Shown: positions 35,928-48,334 of the stretch, one piece after another
Position numbering within the stretch: position 1 is the first letter of the stretch
How the letters are laid out: every line of letters begins with the position of its first letter
Assembly: GCF_963678975.1 (NCBI RefSeq)
Contig: NC_089278.1
Coordinates: 10,257,479-10,321,478 of the forward strand
Length of the DNA: 64,000 nucleotides
DNA from: Dysidea avara
Lineage: Eukaryota; Porifera; Demospongiae; Dictyoceratida; Dysideidae
Direction of reading: 5' to 3'
Made by a program: the position numbers and the translations under genes
Notes under the pieces: generated by a model
Told to the model about the DNA's origin: nothing
What the model saw: only the letters and a program-made list of their open reading frames with translations
Databases searched by the model: none

Positions 35928-37385
35928 ATGGATGAGGATAGGCAGAAGATAATAATTGTAGGCGCCGGGATGGCTGGAATTGCTGCAGCAAGGGAACTCT
36001 GCAAAGGTCACCTCTTTGATGTCAAAATACTAGAGGCTTCGCATAGAGCTGGAGGACGTATGTTTACCACGGATGTTGATGGAGTTCCGGTAGATCTTGG
36101 GGCCACGTTTATCCATGGATCCACAAACGAAAATGTGATCTATGAGCTAGCAAAGCAGTTTGGACTAATTTCCGGAAGTGGAGAGTGGAGACCAATGTGG
36201 AATGAATCAACTACATCAGCTATCTTAACTAATGGGGAGCCATTGCCTAGTAAAACTGTACTTGAATGTTGGGAAAAGTTTTTAAGTGTAACAGATGAAG
36301 ACTCGCTTCGTGCTTCACCTTTGTGGGCCCAGCAATACAACGACCTGTATAGTTATCTGGTTGCTGAATACCCTAAGGTATTGGAAAAGGATGACTCCAC
36401 TAAGGAAATATTGAAATCTCCATATTATAGTGGAATCTTTGAGTGTTTCTTAAAATTCCAGGCTACATTAGAAGGTGTTGCAGAATGCAAATGCTCAGGC
36501 ATTGAGGGTATTTATTGTGATCTACCAGGAATTCGTGACGTCAGGTTTGATGAAGGCCATGCATATGGTTGCTTGCTTAAAATGCTGCTAGAAGACTTAC
36601 CCAAAGATACGATTCTTTACAGTAGAGAGGTGGTCAGTATTAATACAGAAAGTAACCCAACGATGGTGAAGTGTAAGAATGGTGATCAGTTTGAAGCAGA
36701 TCATGTAATTGTTACTATCCCACTTGGTGTACTCAAAAGACGATGTTTAGATGAAAATTTGGTATCCAATGAATCTCCACTATTTGTACCTCCTCTTCCT
36801 GCAGATAAGTTAAAGGCTATTCGAGACCTCGGGTTTGGTCAGCTGGGCAAAATAATGTTAAAATTTGACCAGGAGATTACCAGCAGATACAATTTAGCTC
36901 CATTGATGTTTTTATGGCGACCAGAAGATAAAGAGGATCCCATTATAAAGCAGTCATTTCCTTGGGCAACTGAATTTATTACATTGGAACGAATTTATAA
37001 CACTAATTTGTATGAAACGTGGGTGGATGCAACCTCACTTAGTTCCATTGAAAGTGCATCTGAGGAGGAGATTGCAGAAGCTATTTCATATGTTCTTGGA
37101 AAGATGTTTAAGCATCCTGTTCCCAAGCCAGTTGGTGTCTATAAACATGGATGGTCATCGGATCCACTATTTTGTGGTGCTTATGTTACACACTTGGCTG
37201 GTGTTGATACATCAGGTTGCATTTTCACCCTTGAGCAGCCGCTCTACAACAACCGACTGTTGTTTGCAGGTGAAGCAACAATTAAGGAGTTTTATTCCAC
37301 AGTTCATGGTGCATACTGGACTGGCGTACGCGAGGCAACAAGGCTGGTCAAAATACGTCACCAACTGAATAGTAGACAATCATAA
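35928..37385 (+). CDS. Spermine/polyamine oxidase-like flavoenzyme, paralogue 1
   Basis: An intronless 485-residue amine oxidase. The N-terminus has the Rossmann FAD motif IIIVGAGMAGIAAAREL (G12, G14, G17) followed by ILEASHRAGGRM, the usual Glu and RxGGR of this superfamily. GATFIHG aligns with the SMOX/PAOX WIHG motif with its active-site His. FGQLGKIMLKF carries the conserved Lys that holds a water near the flavin. The C-terminus has LLFAGEATIKEFYSTVHGAYWTG then REATRLV, the flavin-binding end. The family oxidises spermine or N1-acetylpolyamines using O2, giving spermidine/putrescine, an aldehyde and H2O2. No signal peptide or clear peroxisomal C-terminal tripeptide was seen. Substrate cannot be told from sequence. 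It lies ~150 bp upstream of paralogue 2. Confidence 0.88.
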   Translation: MDEDRQKIIIVGAGMAGIAAARELCKGHLFDVKILEASHRAGGRMFTTDVDGVPVDLGATFIHGSTNENVIYELAKQFGLISGSGEWRPMWNESTTSAILTNGEPLPSKTVLECWEKFLSVTDEDSLRASPLWAQQYNDLYSYLVAEYPKVLEKDDSTKEILKSPYYSGIFECFLKFQATLEGVAECKCSGIEGIYCDLPGIRDVRFDEGHAYGCLLKMLLEDLPKDTILYSREVVSINTESNPTMVKCKNGDQFEADHVIVTIPLGVLKRRCLDENLVSNESPLFVPPLPADKLKAIRDLGFGQLGKIMLKFDQEITSRYNLAPLMFLWRPEDKEDPIIKQSFPWATEFITLERIYNTNLYETWVDATSLSSIESASEEEIAEAISYVLGKMFKHPVPKPVGVYKHGWSSDPLFCGAYVTHLAGVDTSGCIFTLEQPLYNNRLLFAGEATIKEFYSTVHGAYWTGVREATRLVKIRHQLNSRQS

Positions 37386-37533
37386 TTCATTCTTTAATAG
37401 TAATTAATACCAAGAGTAATATATACTAGATATGTATTTTGTGAAGTTTCAGTGTCAAACCATCTTAATCACGTGACTATGAAAGTATACGTTCGTACCG
37501 TTTGTTCGAGGTGACGTCGAGGGTGACGTTAAA

Positions 37534-38994
37534 ATGAGCAGTAGAAATGAAAATACCGAAAAGAAGATAATAATTGTAGGTGCAGGAATAGCTGCGATCG
37601 CTGCAGCGAGAGAACTTTACAAAGGTCACGACCACCACTTCGATCTCAAAATATTAGAGGCTTCGCATAGGGCTGGAGGGCGTGTACTAAGCACTGTAAC
37701 AGATGGCATTCCCGTAGATCTTGGGGCCACGTTCATTCATGGAACTACAAATGAAAACGTGATCTATGAGCTTGCTAAGCAGTTTGGGCAAGTGTCTGGA
37801 AGTGGAGACTGGAGACCAATGTGGAATGAGTCTACCATGTCAGTCATGTTGACAAATGGAGAGCTAGTACCAAATGAAACTGTGATAGAATGCTGGGATA
37901 AGTTTTTAACTTTAGCTGACGAAGGGCAAGCAGTTCTTGATTCGGAGACCCCTTTATGGGCCAACCAATACAATGATATGTATACATTCCTGGCTGCTGA
38001 ATATCCTACACTATTGGGAAAAGATAGTTGTACCATGGAAGTACTAAAGTCTCACTATTATAGAGGCTTGTTCAAATGTCTGATAAAATTTCAGGCGGTA
38101 GTTGAAGGCGACACAGAATGCAGGTCTACTGCTATTCAAGGTAAGTTTTATGACCTTCCTGGAATTCGTGATTACCGTTTTGGCAGTGGTTACTCGTTTG
38201 GTTGCTTTGTGAAGAAGTTGCTAGAAGACTTACCCAAAGATACGATTCTTTACGGTAGAGAGGTGGTCAGTATCAATACAGAAAGTAACCCAACAACGGT
38301 GAAGTGTAAGAATGGTGATCAGTTTGAAGCAGATCACGTAATTGTTACTATCCCACTTGGTGTACTCAAAAGACGATGTTTAGATGAGAATTTGATATCC
38401 AATGAATCTCCACTGTTTGTACCTCCTCTGCCTGTTGAGAAGTTAAAGGCCATTCGAGAGCTTGGATTTGGTTGTATGGGCAAAATGACATTGAAGTTTG
38501 ACCAGGAGATTACAACAAAATGCAAGTTTAATCCACTCCTGATTTTATGGCGGCAAGAAGATGAAGACGATCCAATAATAAAGCAAAAGTTTCCTTGGGC
38601 AACCGAATTTGTTCAGTTGGAGAGAATCTACAATTCAAACTTGTATGAAACATGGATGGATGCAAGTATGATTACCTCCATTGAGAATGCATCAGATGAT
38701 GAAATTGCAGGAGCATTTTCATACATCCTTGGGAAAATGTTCCAGCATCCTGTACCTAAGCCAGTTGGTGTCTACAGGCATGGATGGTCATCAGATCCAC
38801 TGTTTTATGGTGCTTATACTGCTGACTTAGCTGGTGTTGACACATCAGCTTGCATTTCCACTCTCGAGCAGCCACTGTATGATAACCGGCTACTATTTGC
38901 TGGAGAAGCGACCTCAGTAGATTTTTACTCTACAATCCATGGTGCATATTGGACTGGAATACGTGAAGCATCAAGGATAAAACAAACTATGTAA
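37534..38994 (+). CDS. Spermine/polyamine oxidase-like flavoenzyme, paralogue 2
   Basis: Intronless, 486 residues, same domain order as paralogue 1. The dinucleotide motif reads VGAGIAAIAAAREL, so the third glycine of GxGxxG is Ala, whereas paralogue 1 keeps Gly. ILEASHRAGGRV, ATFIHG, FGCMGKMTLKF and LLFAGEATSVDFYSTIHG are intact. It is near-identical to paralogue 3 over most of its length. A block around 38220-38440 is almost the same at DNA level in all three genes, suggesting gene conversion. ATG 37534 follows a GC-rich leader; the start is placed by alignment with the other two N-termini. Confidence 0.88.
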   Translation: MSSRNENTEKKIIIVGAGIAAIAAARELYKGHDHHFDLKILEASHRAGGRVLSTVTDGIPVDLGATFIHGTTNENVIYELAKQFGQVSGSGDWRPMWNESTMSVMLTNGELVPNETVIECWDKFLTLADEGQAVLDSETPLWANQYNDMYTFLAAEYPTLLGKDSCTMEVLKSHYYRGLFKCLIKFQAVVEGDTECRSTAIQGKFYDLPGIRDYRFGSGYSFGCFVKKLLEDLPKDTILYGREVVSINTESNPTTVKCKNGDQFEADHVIVTIPLGVLKRRCLDENLISNESPLFVPPLPVEKLKAIRELGFGCMGKMTLKFDQEITTKCKFNPLLILWRQEDEDDPIIKQKFPWATEFVQLERIYNSNLYETWMDASMITSIENASDDEIAGAFSYILGKMFQHPVPKPVGVYRHGWSSDPLFYGAYTADLAGVDTSACISTLEQPLYDNRLLFAGEATSVDFYSTIHGAYWTGIREASRIKQTM

Positions 38995-40700
38995 CTACCT
39001 TTACTAATTATGCTATATTGCTACAACCATTATATGAATTGCATGGGTTTCTTTATGATAGCTATCGTTATTAGAAAGTATGTACTTGGTTCAGGTGTGT
39101 CGTTTTCTATGTCTGTGTCATACTGCAATTCACTGAATTAATACCATGATCTGTATATGCGTGTAGTGATGGTTTCTCATTTGAAGTGAGTGCATCTTAA
39201 TACACTCCTCGACTAGCTATAACAAAAATTGAGAGTTATATAATATATACCTGCATTGAACACTCAAACTTGTCACTTTGTGTGAACACCTGTATTGGGA
39301 GAACTATGTATGCTACAGCCTACAGCCACATAAATATATGCATGCATGCAGCCTATAATTCCTGCATTCAGTTCTCATCAAGGGACAAGTGTATATATAT
39401 AAGTAGCTATTCTGCTTATGTAGCATGCACACAAGGAATTGTATTTTCTTGGCAGTTAGTGACATAAAAATTTATGGCATTTCAGCTTTGGTATATCTGT
39501 ATATACTTTGGTGCAATGAATGCATGAGATGGTCTGTATGTAGGTCAAACTGATTCAATTGCAGCATACATATTGATCAGTGCTTTAATGAAATCCTTTT
39601 TGAACGTGAAATAGTTGAATGCATGCATTGGATTTTAACCGCTTTAATTTTATCCTTAATTGATCCTAAATTTGTTTCTCATTGCATGAGAACATGCATT
39701 TTCCTTGCATCTTTCCATTGCCTATATAAGCTTGTGATACCACAAATTACACCTATATTATAGCACCTATAGGCATATTATGTGTATGGTTTCATACATG
39801 TCATGCATATCTTGTTTCTGCATGATCTGTATTGCATTGCATGGGTATCTTTCATTGTTGTGAGCATCATAACAGTGGTTTTATGCGGAGGATCTTGGTA
39901 CAATTTAGTGGTTAGCTAATATCAAAATTTTGAAGTTATCATCTATTAAAGAATGTAGTTAATTCTTGAGTTTTTCATTTCAGTTTGAACCACTATTTAT
40001 ACATACCTGACCAGCCATGCCACATATACCAATTTTAAAATTGTATTCCATTGTGAATATTCTATCAGAGCAGTTTTGACTGCTCCATTAGAGTGCCTGC
40101 TCTATTAGAATATGTCTGACTGCTCTATTATATTTATTAAAGTTTTACCCTTGTTCCCACCTTTGAGAAATCAATGTAAGTTACACTCATGCTGTATAAT
40201 TATAGTGTCAGCCTGTCCTGTTCCCATTTATTATATATACTAATGATTTGTGTTGCTAAACTAAGTGTTACAAGCCTATAAGTTGAATTTTCAGGGGGGA
40301 GGGAGGTTCCAAAACCCCCAGGAAACTCCCTTAAGTACATGCACCCCTACAATAACATATACAGGTATGCAGTACTGTATGGTGTCTCTATATAATATAC
40401 ATCTGAATACAGATGAACTTGCATGACCAGGCAATGATCCAGAAAAATATTAAAAGGGGTGGCTGGTCTAGTTTGAGTTAGGAGTATTGTTCATATAAGT
40501 GTCATCAAGAGTTAATAATACAGAGGGCTCTCTATTATTAACTCTTAATGTAATAATAGCGGTTTACTGAAGACTGTTGATTTTATTTATTTATTTGTTA
40601 AGGCTTTTCAGCACAAGTGGGGTTGGGGTGGGGTTGTAAATGCAAGGAATTTGGTATGTGGTGTGTTAACTGATTAGAAACTTGGAAATTGCTAAGAGGC
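38995..40700. other. Intergenic, AT-rich, no gene seen
   Basis: Between the second and third oxidase genes. It is AT-rich with many GCATGCA/TGCATG motifs (for example ATGCATGCATGCAGCC near 39340) and no supported coding sequence. It contains the triple 17-bp motif at 40078 and a G-rich stretch (GGGGGGAGGGAGG) at about 40295. Confidence 0.6.
40078..40130 (+). repeat. 17-bp motif, three degenerate copies
   Basis: TGACTGCTCCATTAGAG, then TGCCTGCTCTATTAGAA, then (after 5 bases) TGACTGCTCTATTAT. It is preceded by TGAATATTCTATCAGAGCAG, a lead sequence that also precedes the copy at 44047. Confidence 0.8.
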
Positions 40701-41454
40701 TAGAAGAATCTCTGACACACACGCGTGCACGCACACACACGTACACGCATGTACACACACATACAAACACACACAATAGCAAAACCTTCAGCTGACATGC
40801 TAACATGGTCACGCAGCTCATGCCTACTCAGTGAACCAGCACTGGGACACCTGTGTATTACTGAGGTGCTAGGATCATCCTCCTGAGGCAGGACTAGCTA
40901 CCTGCTGAACCTGCTGTACCATGTCCCACAGGTGAAAGTGTGGGCACCCAAAATCCCACCTGACTTTACCTGCTGTGTGAGACATGGACAGTTGGCATTT
41001 GCTTCCCCAGTTAATACTTGCTACAGCTGAGTGGGCTGCTTCTACAGTTGACACCAGGCCACCAGGTCCCCATTTAAACAGTTGGGTAGACGCACGCACT
41101 CGCACACACTCACATCCTTCCTTCCTTCTCCACTACCCCTTTCAGGTAATGTGGCCTTCCTAATTGGAAGAGACAGACAGCAGCAAAAGTGGACACTAAG
41201 TCATGCCACCAGTACACACCTGGTTGACTGGCAATGGTCATGGCACAGCCGCACGTAAACCAGATGACCCATTGAACGCCAGCAGCAGCATATGCCTAGA
41301 TTGGTGTGTACTAAGCGATTCATCAGGTCACCGGTGTCCTGGACTTGGCACACAGTAACCCAACCTTGTGATCGTCATCAACTTAGCCGGCAAAAGCTGT
41401 TGCCCATGGGTCACCTCATGGAGGTCTGACAAACACGGTGTTAAACAACACTGA

Positions 41455-42036
<582 letters not shown>

Positions 42037-42100
42037 TCCTGTTGGACACTGCCTGCATGGTATCAAGCCTCAAGTCATCCACAACTGAAGTTGTGATAAT

Positions 42101-42422
42101 CAGGGGCGGATCCAGACTTATTGAAAGGGGGGAGGGGGTCAAAATGAACTGAGGCACTACATTTGTCTGGTTTGGTAAGGTGAGACCCCCCAAAAAAAAA
42201 AGGTAACAGCCAGGTAAAAATAGCTGCCCACCTCACCAACTATACGCTTTTGTCGCTGATAAAGTACATAAAAATCCTTAAATAGCTCACTACATACCAC
42301 TCTAATACTGTGACTGCTTTATTAGAGTGACTGCTCTATTAGAGTATCTCGATCTTGGTATACTAAAAAATTTTGGAGGGGGTCATGAGCCCCCTTTGAC
42401 CTCCCCCCTGTATCTGCCCCTG
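42101..42422. mobile_element. MITE with CAGGGGCGGATCCAG terminus
   Basis: The left end CAGGGGCGGATCCAGA and right end TATCTGCCCCTG are inverted. TGATAAT occurs on both sides (42094-42100 and 42421-42427), fitting a target-site duplication of about 7-8 bp as in hAT elements. Near the right end it carries two tandem 17-bp motifs (42311-42357). It is non-coding. Confidence 0.8.
42311..42357 (+). repeat. 17-bp motif, two tandem copies plus tail
   Basis: TGACTGCTTTATTAGAG followed directly by TGACTGCTCTATTAGAG and the tail TATCTCGATCTTG. It is located 65 bases inside the right end of the MITE 42101-42422. Confidence 0.9.
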
Positions 42423-43598
42423 ATAATGAAGTTTATTAATAGTAGTAGGCTTAATCCTGCAGAATTCGGAAGGTCCTTCCACAATAACAAGTAAATGACT
42501 TAAAAATGGTACAAACAATGCCAAGAGGGACATCTCAATTATCACCCTTTGGAGAGAACCCGTGTGCTGCCAACAACCAACATTTTGGGTGGAACACATG
42601 TGTCCCTGTCTATCACATAAATTAAGATTTTGTAAATGAACAGATCTCCAATGCTTTTTGGGTCCATGTGCAGGTCTCTTTTTCTTCATTTCTCCATACA
42701 AAATGATCTAAGGTGTCCATACGGCCAACATGGCCTAGCCAATGTAAATGTTACTTCCTCAATGCCAAACTTATTGCGTAAAGTAGCTGAAGTAAGTAAG
42801 GTACTGTTGCCACTGTTCATACCTAGACATCTATAATGGTTCTATATACAATGATTATGGAAAACAGTCAAAAACGTCTCAGATGGGGAGCCTTAAGAGT
42901 CCATGTTTCAGCCCTTAATAGTACAACTAACACCATCACCTGATACACTGCTCTCTTAGTTTCCAATGACAAACTTGAAACAAAAATTGTATGTCTTAAA
43001 TAACCAAAAACACCAGAAGCTTTAGCTAGTCTATACTTGATATCTCAGATACTGGTGGAGAGATCAAGATGGTTCACCTACCTTGGCTCAGTGGTGGTGA
43101 CTATGAATGAACACACAGACACAGACACAGACACACTCATACACAGAGCACAGCACAGCATAGCACAGAGCAGCAAAGCAAACAGTAAACTCAGCATCAC
43201 TGTACTTTTTACCCTGACAAATAGCTACATTCTTTCAATTCCCTTAATAAATCAAATCTACAGCTAATTGTATGTGCCATTGCTACTGAAGACATGCATG
43301 GGACAAGGCTGTAAAACCGTAATACAATTAAGCGCTTACATGAAAAACTAGAAAAAGTCATAACACAGGTGATTATATTGCATGCTGTTTTTGTACTTAC
43401 AAAGTTGGCATAAAATTTTAATCTGACAAAATATCATATCACTATAGACTGCACAGAAAGAAAAAAATATAAACTGTAAAAAGTCTGAACTTTGGAAAGG
43501 GTATAAGACCATAAATAATAATTTAATACTAAGACAGTTTTTGCAGAGCCAGCCACGTATTAGCTAATTACATGCACAGTAATTTCATGCTAGTATTC

Positions 43599-44200
43599 CA
43601 GGGGTGGATATAGGATTTCCAAGAAGGGGGGGGGGGGGGGGGTTAAGCTAGGGACATTTATAGTGGGAGCTAAGAAAAGTGGCAACTGATCGATACAACT
43701 AGTACAGTGTGAGGAGCATGCTATCTAGGGAGTTCTGGGGTATATTCCCTCACAAGAAAAGTCTGCAAATTAAGCTTTCTGATATAGAATTTGGCAATAA
43801 TTTTGACTGAACCTTATAGAATAAGCATTGTGGGCCACTTTAGCTATTAAAGTGAAATTACTATATTTCTAGCAGTGGTAGCCGGCTATACTGAACTAAC
43901 TTTCATAACTTATAAAGGTCACAGCATAAATGCTATACAGTATGGTTTGAGCTCAAAGTTGATGTTTAAGAGGTCTAGGAGTTGATGTTTTTTTTCTATA
44001 TAGTTTTAGTAAAGAATTTTAATGATGAATATTTTATCAGAGTAGTTGACTGTTCTATTAGAGTATATTGATGTTCAGTAGTTTTAGAAATACCATATTT
44101 TTATTGTCTGGACTATGCGTGCTTTAGATGCAATTGCATCTCATTCTGCAATTGCACCCCCCCTCCCACACACACATGCACACACCTAAATCCGCCCTTG
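43599..44200. mobile_element. MITE-like element, CAGGGGTGGATATAGG / CCTAAATCCGCCCTTG ends
   Basis: The two ends are imperfect inverted repeats related to those of the element at 42101. Subterminal sequence is G-rich on the left (a 17-G run near 43626) and C-rich on the right (CACCCCCCCTCCC). One 17-bp motif lies at 44047. No target duplication was recognised. Confidence 0.65.
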
Positions 44201-44529
44201 TGTTCTTTGTGAAGCTACTAACATGCAGAAGCACCATAATTAAAACACTTCTTCAAAATGGAAATCATAATTGCAAGAACTCATATAGTGCATGAATGTT
44301 GTGCAATGTCATAGCAATTTAGAACAGTTCTTTATGTTGAAATTCTGTTGATGGAAAATAGCTAGGTGTCCAAGGACCAAGCACTGTCCTATTCACCCTG
44401 GCATTGATGAGGTGTAGTGTAGACCTATAATATTATAGTTACTAGACTCATGGTCTGGCCAAGCTTATTATTATTATAATTAGCAAAGCCCACTAGGGGC
44501 AACATACTAATGAGCATTACAATCACATA

Positions 44530-45315
44530 ATACTTACGGTGTTCTTAAATGTTTCTAGATCTTTTGTGTCAATGTCAGGAATTTGAAGGGAGCTCCATTG
44601 AATAATTGTTCAAGGGAGAAAGGAGTATTTGTACACATCAACTCTTGTTTGCAATTGAGTTAGCTTGAGAGGATGTTGAGCACGGGTGTAGGACACTGGG
44701 GTTGATGACGGTAAGCAATGATAAGGTATTACTAATAAGTTCTTGACAATCTTGAAAAGCAAGGTGACTCTAACAATTGTTCTTCTAGCAATTGTTCTTC
44801 TGTTTTGAAGTGTAGGCCATTTAAGACTGGTTAACATGTCTGTGATGCTATCATGGTTTTGGTTAGATCTGTGCCAGCTAGGGTTTATTCAAAACAAAGC
44901 GAACGGCGCGGTGTTGAATCATTTCTAGTTTACTAATACTAGTGTGATGATAGGGATCCCAGATGGCTGAGCAGTATTCTATTGATGGTAAGAGCAATTG
45001 TTTGTAGACGTGTTCTTTAATTTCTGATGGCGCATTATGGAGATTTCTTTTTAGAATCCAAGGAGTCAATTTGCCTTGTTACAGATGTAATTGATGTGAG
45101 GATCCCATGATAGTTTGTGGTGGAGACAGATTCCAAGGTAATTATGTTCTAATACTGTAGCCAGTGGAATGTCAGACATTTTGTATGTGAAAGTACTCTT
45201 GTTATGGTGTGTTGTTATCTGCAAAATTTTACATTTGGAGATGTTGAATTCCATCATCCAGTCAGTTGTCCATCTTGTTAGTGAGTTTAAGTCATCTTGA
45301 AGTATTTTATGGTCT
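44530..45315 (-). mobile_element. LINE 3' fragment (RT thumb and C-terminal region)
   Basis: Minus-strand translation, over a few frame breaks: FNISKCKILQITTH, YLGICLHHKLSWDPHINYIC, KEHVYKQLLLPSIEYCSAIWDP, KLEMIQHRAVRFV, SLKWPTLQNRRTIAR, then SFLPRTIIQWSSLQ and DLETFK near 44560. This is the standard order downstream of YADD in Jockey/CR1-type LINEs. The 5' part is missing. It ends ~225 bp upstream of the third oxidase gene. Confidence 0.88.
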
Positions 45316-45539
45316 GGCTGGCTTATTAGCTTATTTTAGATATCTAAAAAAAGTATCGGCCCAGGCTTTTCTTTTTGTGTGGGGGCGGAGACCACACAAA
45401 AAGAGGCTACTATTCTATGGCCATCGTGCCCAGCCGGCCCCGAAAATATTATTAGCGCGAGCACGACAGAGCCACGCCCTCGGTCACACCCACCGTTATA
45501 TAGCCATTTAACAGGAATCTGCCGACGCTAGAGGAAAAC

Positions 45540-46988
45540 ATGAGTACTAAACATCAGAAGATAATAATTGTAGGTGCAGGAATAGCTGCGATCGCTGCAG
45601 CGAGAGAACTCTACAAAGGTCACGACCACCACTTCGATCTCAAAATATTAGAGGCTTCGCATAGGGCTGGAGGGCGTGTACTTAGCACTGAGGTAGATGG
45701 CATCCCCGTAGATCTTGGGGCCACGTTCATTCATGGAACTACAAATGAAAACGTGATCTATGAGCTTGCTAAGCAGTTTGGGCAAGTGTCTGGAAGTGGT
45801 GACTGGAGACCAATGTGGAATGAGTCCACTATGTCAGTCATGTTGACAAATGGAGAGCTAGTACCAAATGAAACTGTGATAAAATGCTGGGACGAATTTT
45901 TAGTTTTGGCTGATGAAGGCCATGCAGTTCTTGATTCGGAGACCCCTTCATGGACTAACCAATACAAAGATATGTATACATTCCTGGCTGCCGAATATCC
46001 TAAAATATTGAGGAAAGACAGCCATACAATGGATGTGCCAAATTGTCACTACTACAGAGGCTTGTTCAAATGTCTACTAAAATTTCAGGCAGTAGTTGAA
46101 GGCGACAAGGACTGCAAGGGTACTAGTATTCAGGGTAGTTTCTATGATCTTCCTGGAATCCGTGATTACCGTTTTGGCAGTGGTTACTCGTTTGGTTGCT
46201 TTGTGAAGAAGTTGCTAGAAGACTTACCCAAAGATACGATTCTTTATGGTAGAGAGGTGGTCAGTATCAATACAGAAAGTAACCCAACAACGGTGAAGTG
46301 TAAGAATGGTGATAACTTTGAAGCAGATCATGTAATTGTCACTATCCCACTTGGTGTACTCAAAAGACGATGTTTAGATGAGAATTTGGCACCCAATGAA
46401 TCTCCACTGTTTGTACCTCCTCTGCCTGTTGAGAAGTTAAAGGCCATTCGAGAGCTTGGATTTGGTTGTATGGGCAAAATGACATTGAAGTTTGACCAGG
46501 AGATTACAACAAAATGCAAGTTTAATCCACTCCTGATTTTATGGCGGCAAGAAGATGAAGACGATCCAATAATAAAGCAGAAGTTTCCTTGGGCAAACGA
46601 ATTTGTTCAGCTGGAGAGAATCTACAATTCAAACTTGTATGAAACATGGATGGACGCAAGTATGATTACCTCCATTGAGAATGCATCAGATGATGAAATT
46701 GCAGGAGCATTTTCATATATCCTTGGGAAAATGTTCCAGCATCCTGTACCTAAGCCAGTTGGTGTCTACAGGCATGGATGGTCATCAGATCCACTGTTTA
46801 ATGGCACATACACTACTGATTTAGTTGATGTTGACACATCAGCTTGCGTTGCTATTCTTGAGCAGCCACTGTATGATAACCGGCTACTATTTGCTGGAGA
46901 AGCGACCTCAGTAGATTTTTACTCTACAATCCATGGTGCATATTGGACTGGAATACGTGAAGCATCAAGGATAAAACAAACTATGTAA
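45540..46988 (+). CDS. Spermine/polyamine oxidase-like flavoenzyme, paralogue 3
   Basis: Intronless, 482 residues; the closest relative is paralogue 2, with long stretches identical at DNA level. DNA similarity starts abruptly at AGAAGATAATAATTG (codon ~6) and stops about 20 bases after the stop codon (AACTATGTAACTACCTT in both), with unrelated flanks. The FAD motif is GAGIAAIAA as in paralogue 2; ATFIHG, GKMTLKF and GEATSVDFYSTIHG are intact. Differences cluster at residues ~150-200 (SHTMDVPNCHYYRG) and near 425 (NGTYTTDLVDVD), away from the flavin site. This may reflect new substrate preference or drift. Its promoter region contains a palindrome (CTTTTTGTGTGG ... CCACACAAAAAG, 45370-45402). 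Confidence 0.88.
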   Translation: MSTKHQKIIIVGAGIAAIAAARELYKGHDHHFDLKILEASHRAGGRVLSTEVDGIPVDLGATFIHGTTNENVIYELAKQFGQVSGSGDWRPMWNESTMSVMLTNGELVPNETVIKCWDEFLVLADEGHAVLDSETPSWTNQYKDMYTFLAAEYPKILRKDSHTMDVPNCHYYRGLFKCLLKFQAVVEGDKDCKGTSIQGSFYDLPGIRDYRFGSGYSFGCFVKKLLEDLPKDTILYGREVVSINTESNPTTVKCKNGDNFEADHVIVTIPLGVLKRRCLDENLAPNESPLFVPPLPVEKLKAIRELGFGCMGKMTLKFDQEITTKCKFNPLLILWRQEDEDDPIIKQKFPWANEFVQLERIYNSNLYETWMDASMITSIENASDDEIAGAFSYILGKMFQHPVPKPVGVYRHGWSSDPLFNGTYTTDLVDVDTSACVAILEQPLYDNRLLFAGEATSVDFYSTIHGAYWTGIREASRIKQTM

Positions 46989-47519
46989 CTACCTTACCTT
47001 AATTACTATTTATTTATTTATTCCACTCTTTTTATTTATTTATTTAATGGACAAAGAAAAATACACAGTCAATATTAATTAAGTTAATAGGCCAATAGCC
47101 TCTCGTTAATTAGTTTTACCATAGATCATAGAGTAAATGGAAACAAGGGAGGCCGGTCATCCACATCTGCATGCATGCAGCTATAGCAGTGCCAGAAATT
47201 TATTCCCTACTTGGTCTATTAACAGGCTGTATATGACTAAAGTAGGAATTAAATGTCCACTAGTACAGCTGCATGCAGGTATAGGTAACCTCCCTTGTTT
47301 ATTTCTTTTCATACCTATGATTCTTACTGAAATATTGAAGTTATGCTTTACTGTTACACACCAAAGCCGAAGTTGATCACTAACGTGAGAGAAAGGTGTT
47401 CATATATAATTGAAAACTGGTAACACACTGTTTCTATATACTGGCCAGTTCAATCACAAATTTAATGTGCCAAGGTTGAGAAGCATGAATAGAACTTCCA
47501 TGCATAATTATCACTATTA
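46989..47519. other. Intergenic spacer with ATTT microsatellites
   Basis: Two (ATTT)n tracts (47009-47048) follow the third oxidase gene; the rest is AT-rich sequence without a recognised gene. Confidence 0.6.
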
Positions 47520-48260
47520 CGATAGTAGTGTATAGTAGGGACCACAAAGGAGTAGGAGTGGCCCATGAAATAGCATCACCCAAAAAACAGCCTCAAATTT
47601 CCCATACGATGATGAAGCAGTATTGGTTAGGTAAAACTAAGCCCAAACAAGCTTTCAGATCGACCCGAAATGCTTTCAACAAGTTGCTACGGAATTTTTA
47701 AAAAAAAATTATTCAACAGAATTTTCTACTGACTGCCTGACCGATGCTTTCAGACAAGCATAACTCAATAACGGCTAAGGCTACGGGCTTGATTTTTTCA
47801 CTGTTCGACGTTGCTTCGGCCCGACAGGTGCATTTTGGCATACCGCAGTATGTACAGTGCATTCTTCGTGGACTTACCAGTGTCCTCCTTTGTGTCCCAT
47901 TCATCTTTGCTGACAGCGAAAAGTATCGATATGGTGGTAGCACGTGATGGCTACGAAAATCATTTGTATTTTTAATAGTGGCTACTTCGATTGCAGAGGC
48001 ATTTTTAAAGCAGTTTTAAATTCATACTGCTGTGTAACGGGTTGAACATAGCCAACAATGAAGCGTAATGGATACTTCACTTTTCAGACGATAATTTATA
48101 TAACTGGGGCGTGTGGCACCAACCCTTTCTTACGGTATGCGTGGGTTGCAGAGATGCCTTTCGAACAGCTCTTGATTCGTACTGCTGTGTAACAGGTTGA
48201 ACATAGCTGACAATGAAGCATAATGGATACTTCACTTTTCAGATGGGGGGCGTGGGGCAT
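47520..48260 (-). repeat. Interspersed repeat family R1, copy 3 (inverted)
   Basis: Reverse-strand copy of 32505-33135. The shared order on the plus strand here is CCACAAAGGAGTAGGAGTGG, TATTGGTTAGGTAAAACTAA, ACTCAATAACGGCTAAGGC, CATACCGCAGTA, GTGTCCTCCTTTGTGTCCCA. It is followed on the right by MITE M1 copy 2, whereas at 32 kb M1 precedes R1, so the R1+M1 pair appears as an inverted unit at both sites. Confidence 0.82.
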
Positions 48261-48334
48261 CATTTCAAATGCAGTGTGTGTCACCAATCATAATAATATT
48301 ATTTACAAAAAAAAGTTAAAAATTTGGAATTTAT

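Noticed and set aside
47713-47943. Open frame containing MNGTQRRTLVSPRRMHC
   Set aside because: It lies in repeat R1 and is paralleled by similar but frame-broken stretches in the other R1 copies; no sign of selection on protein.
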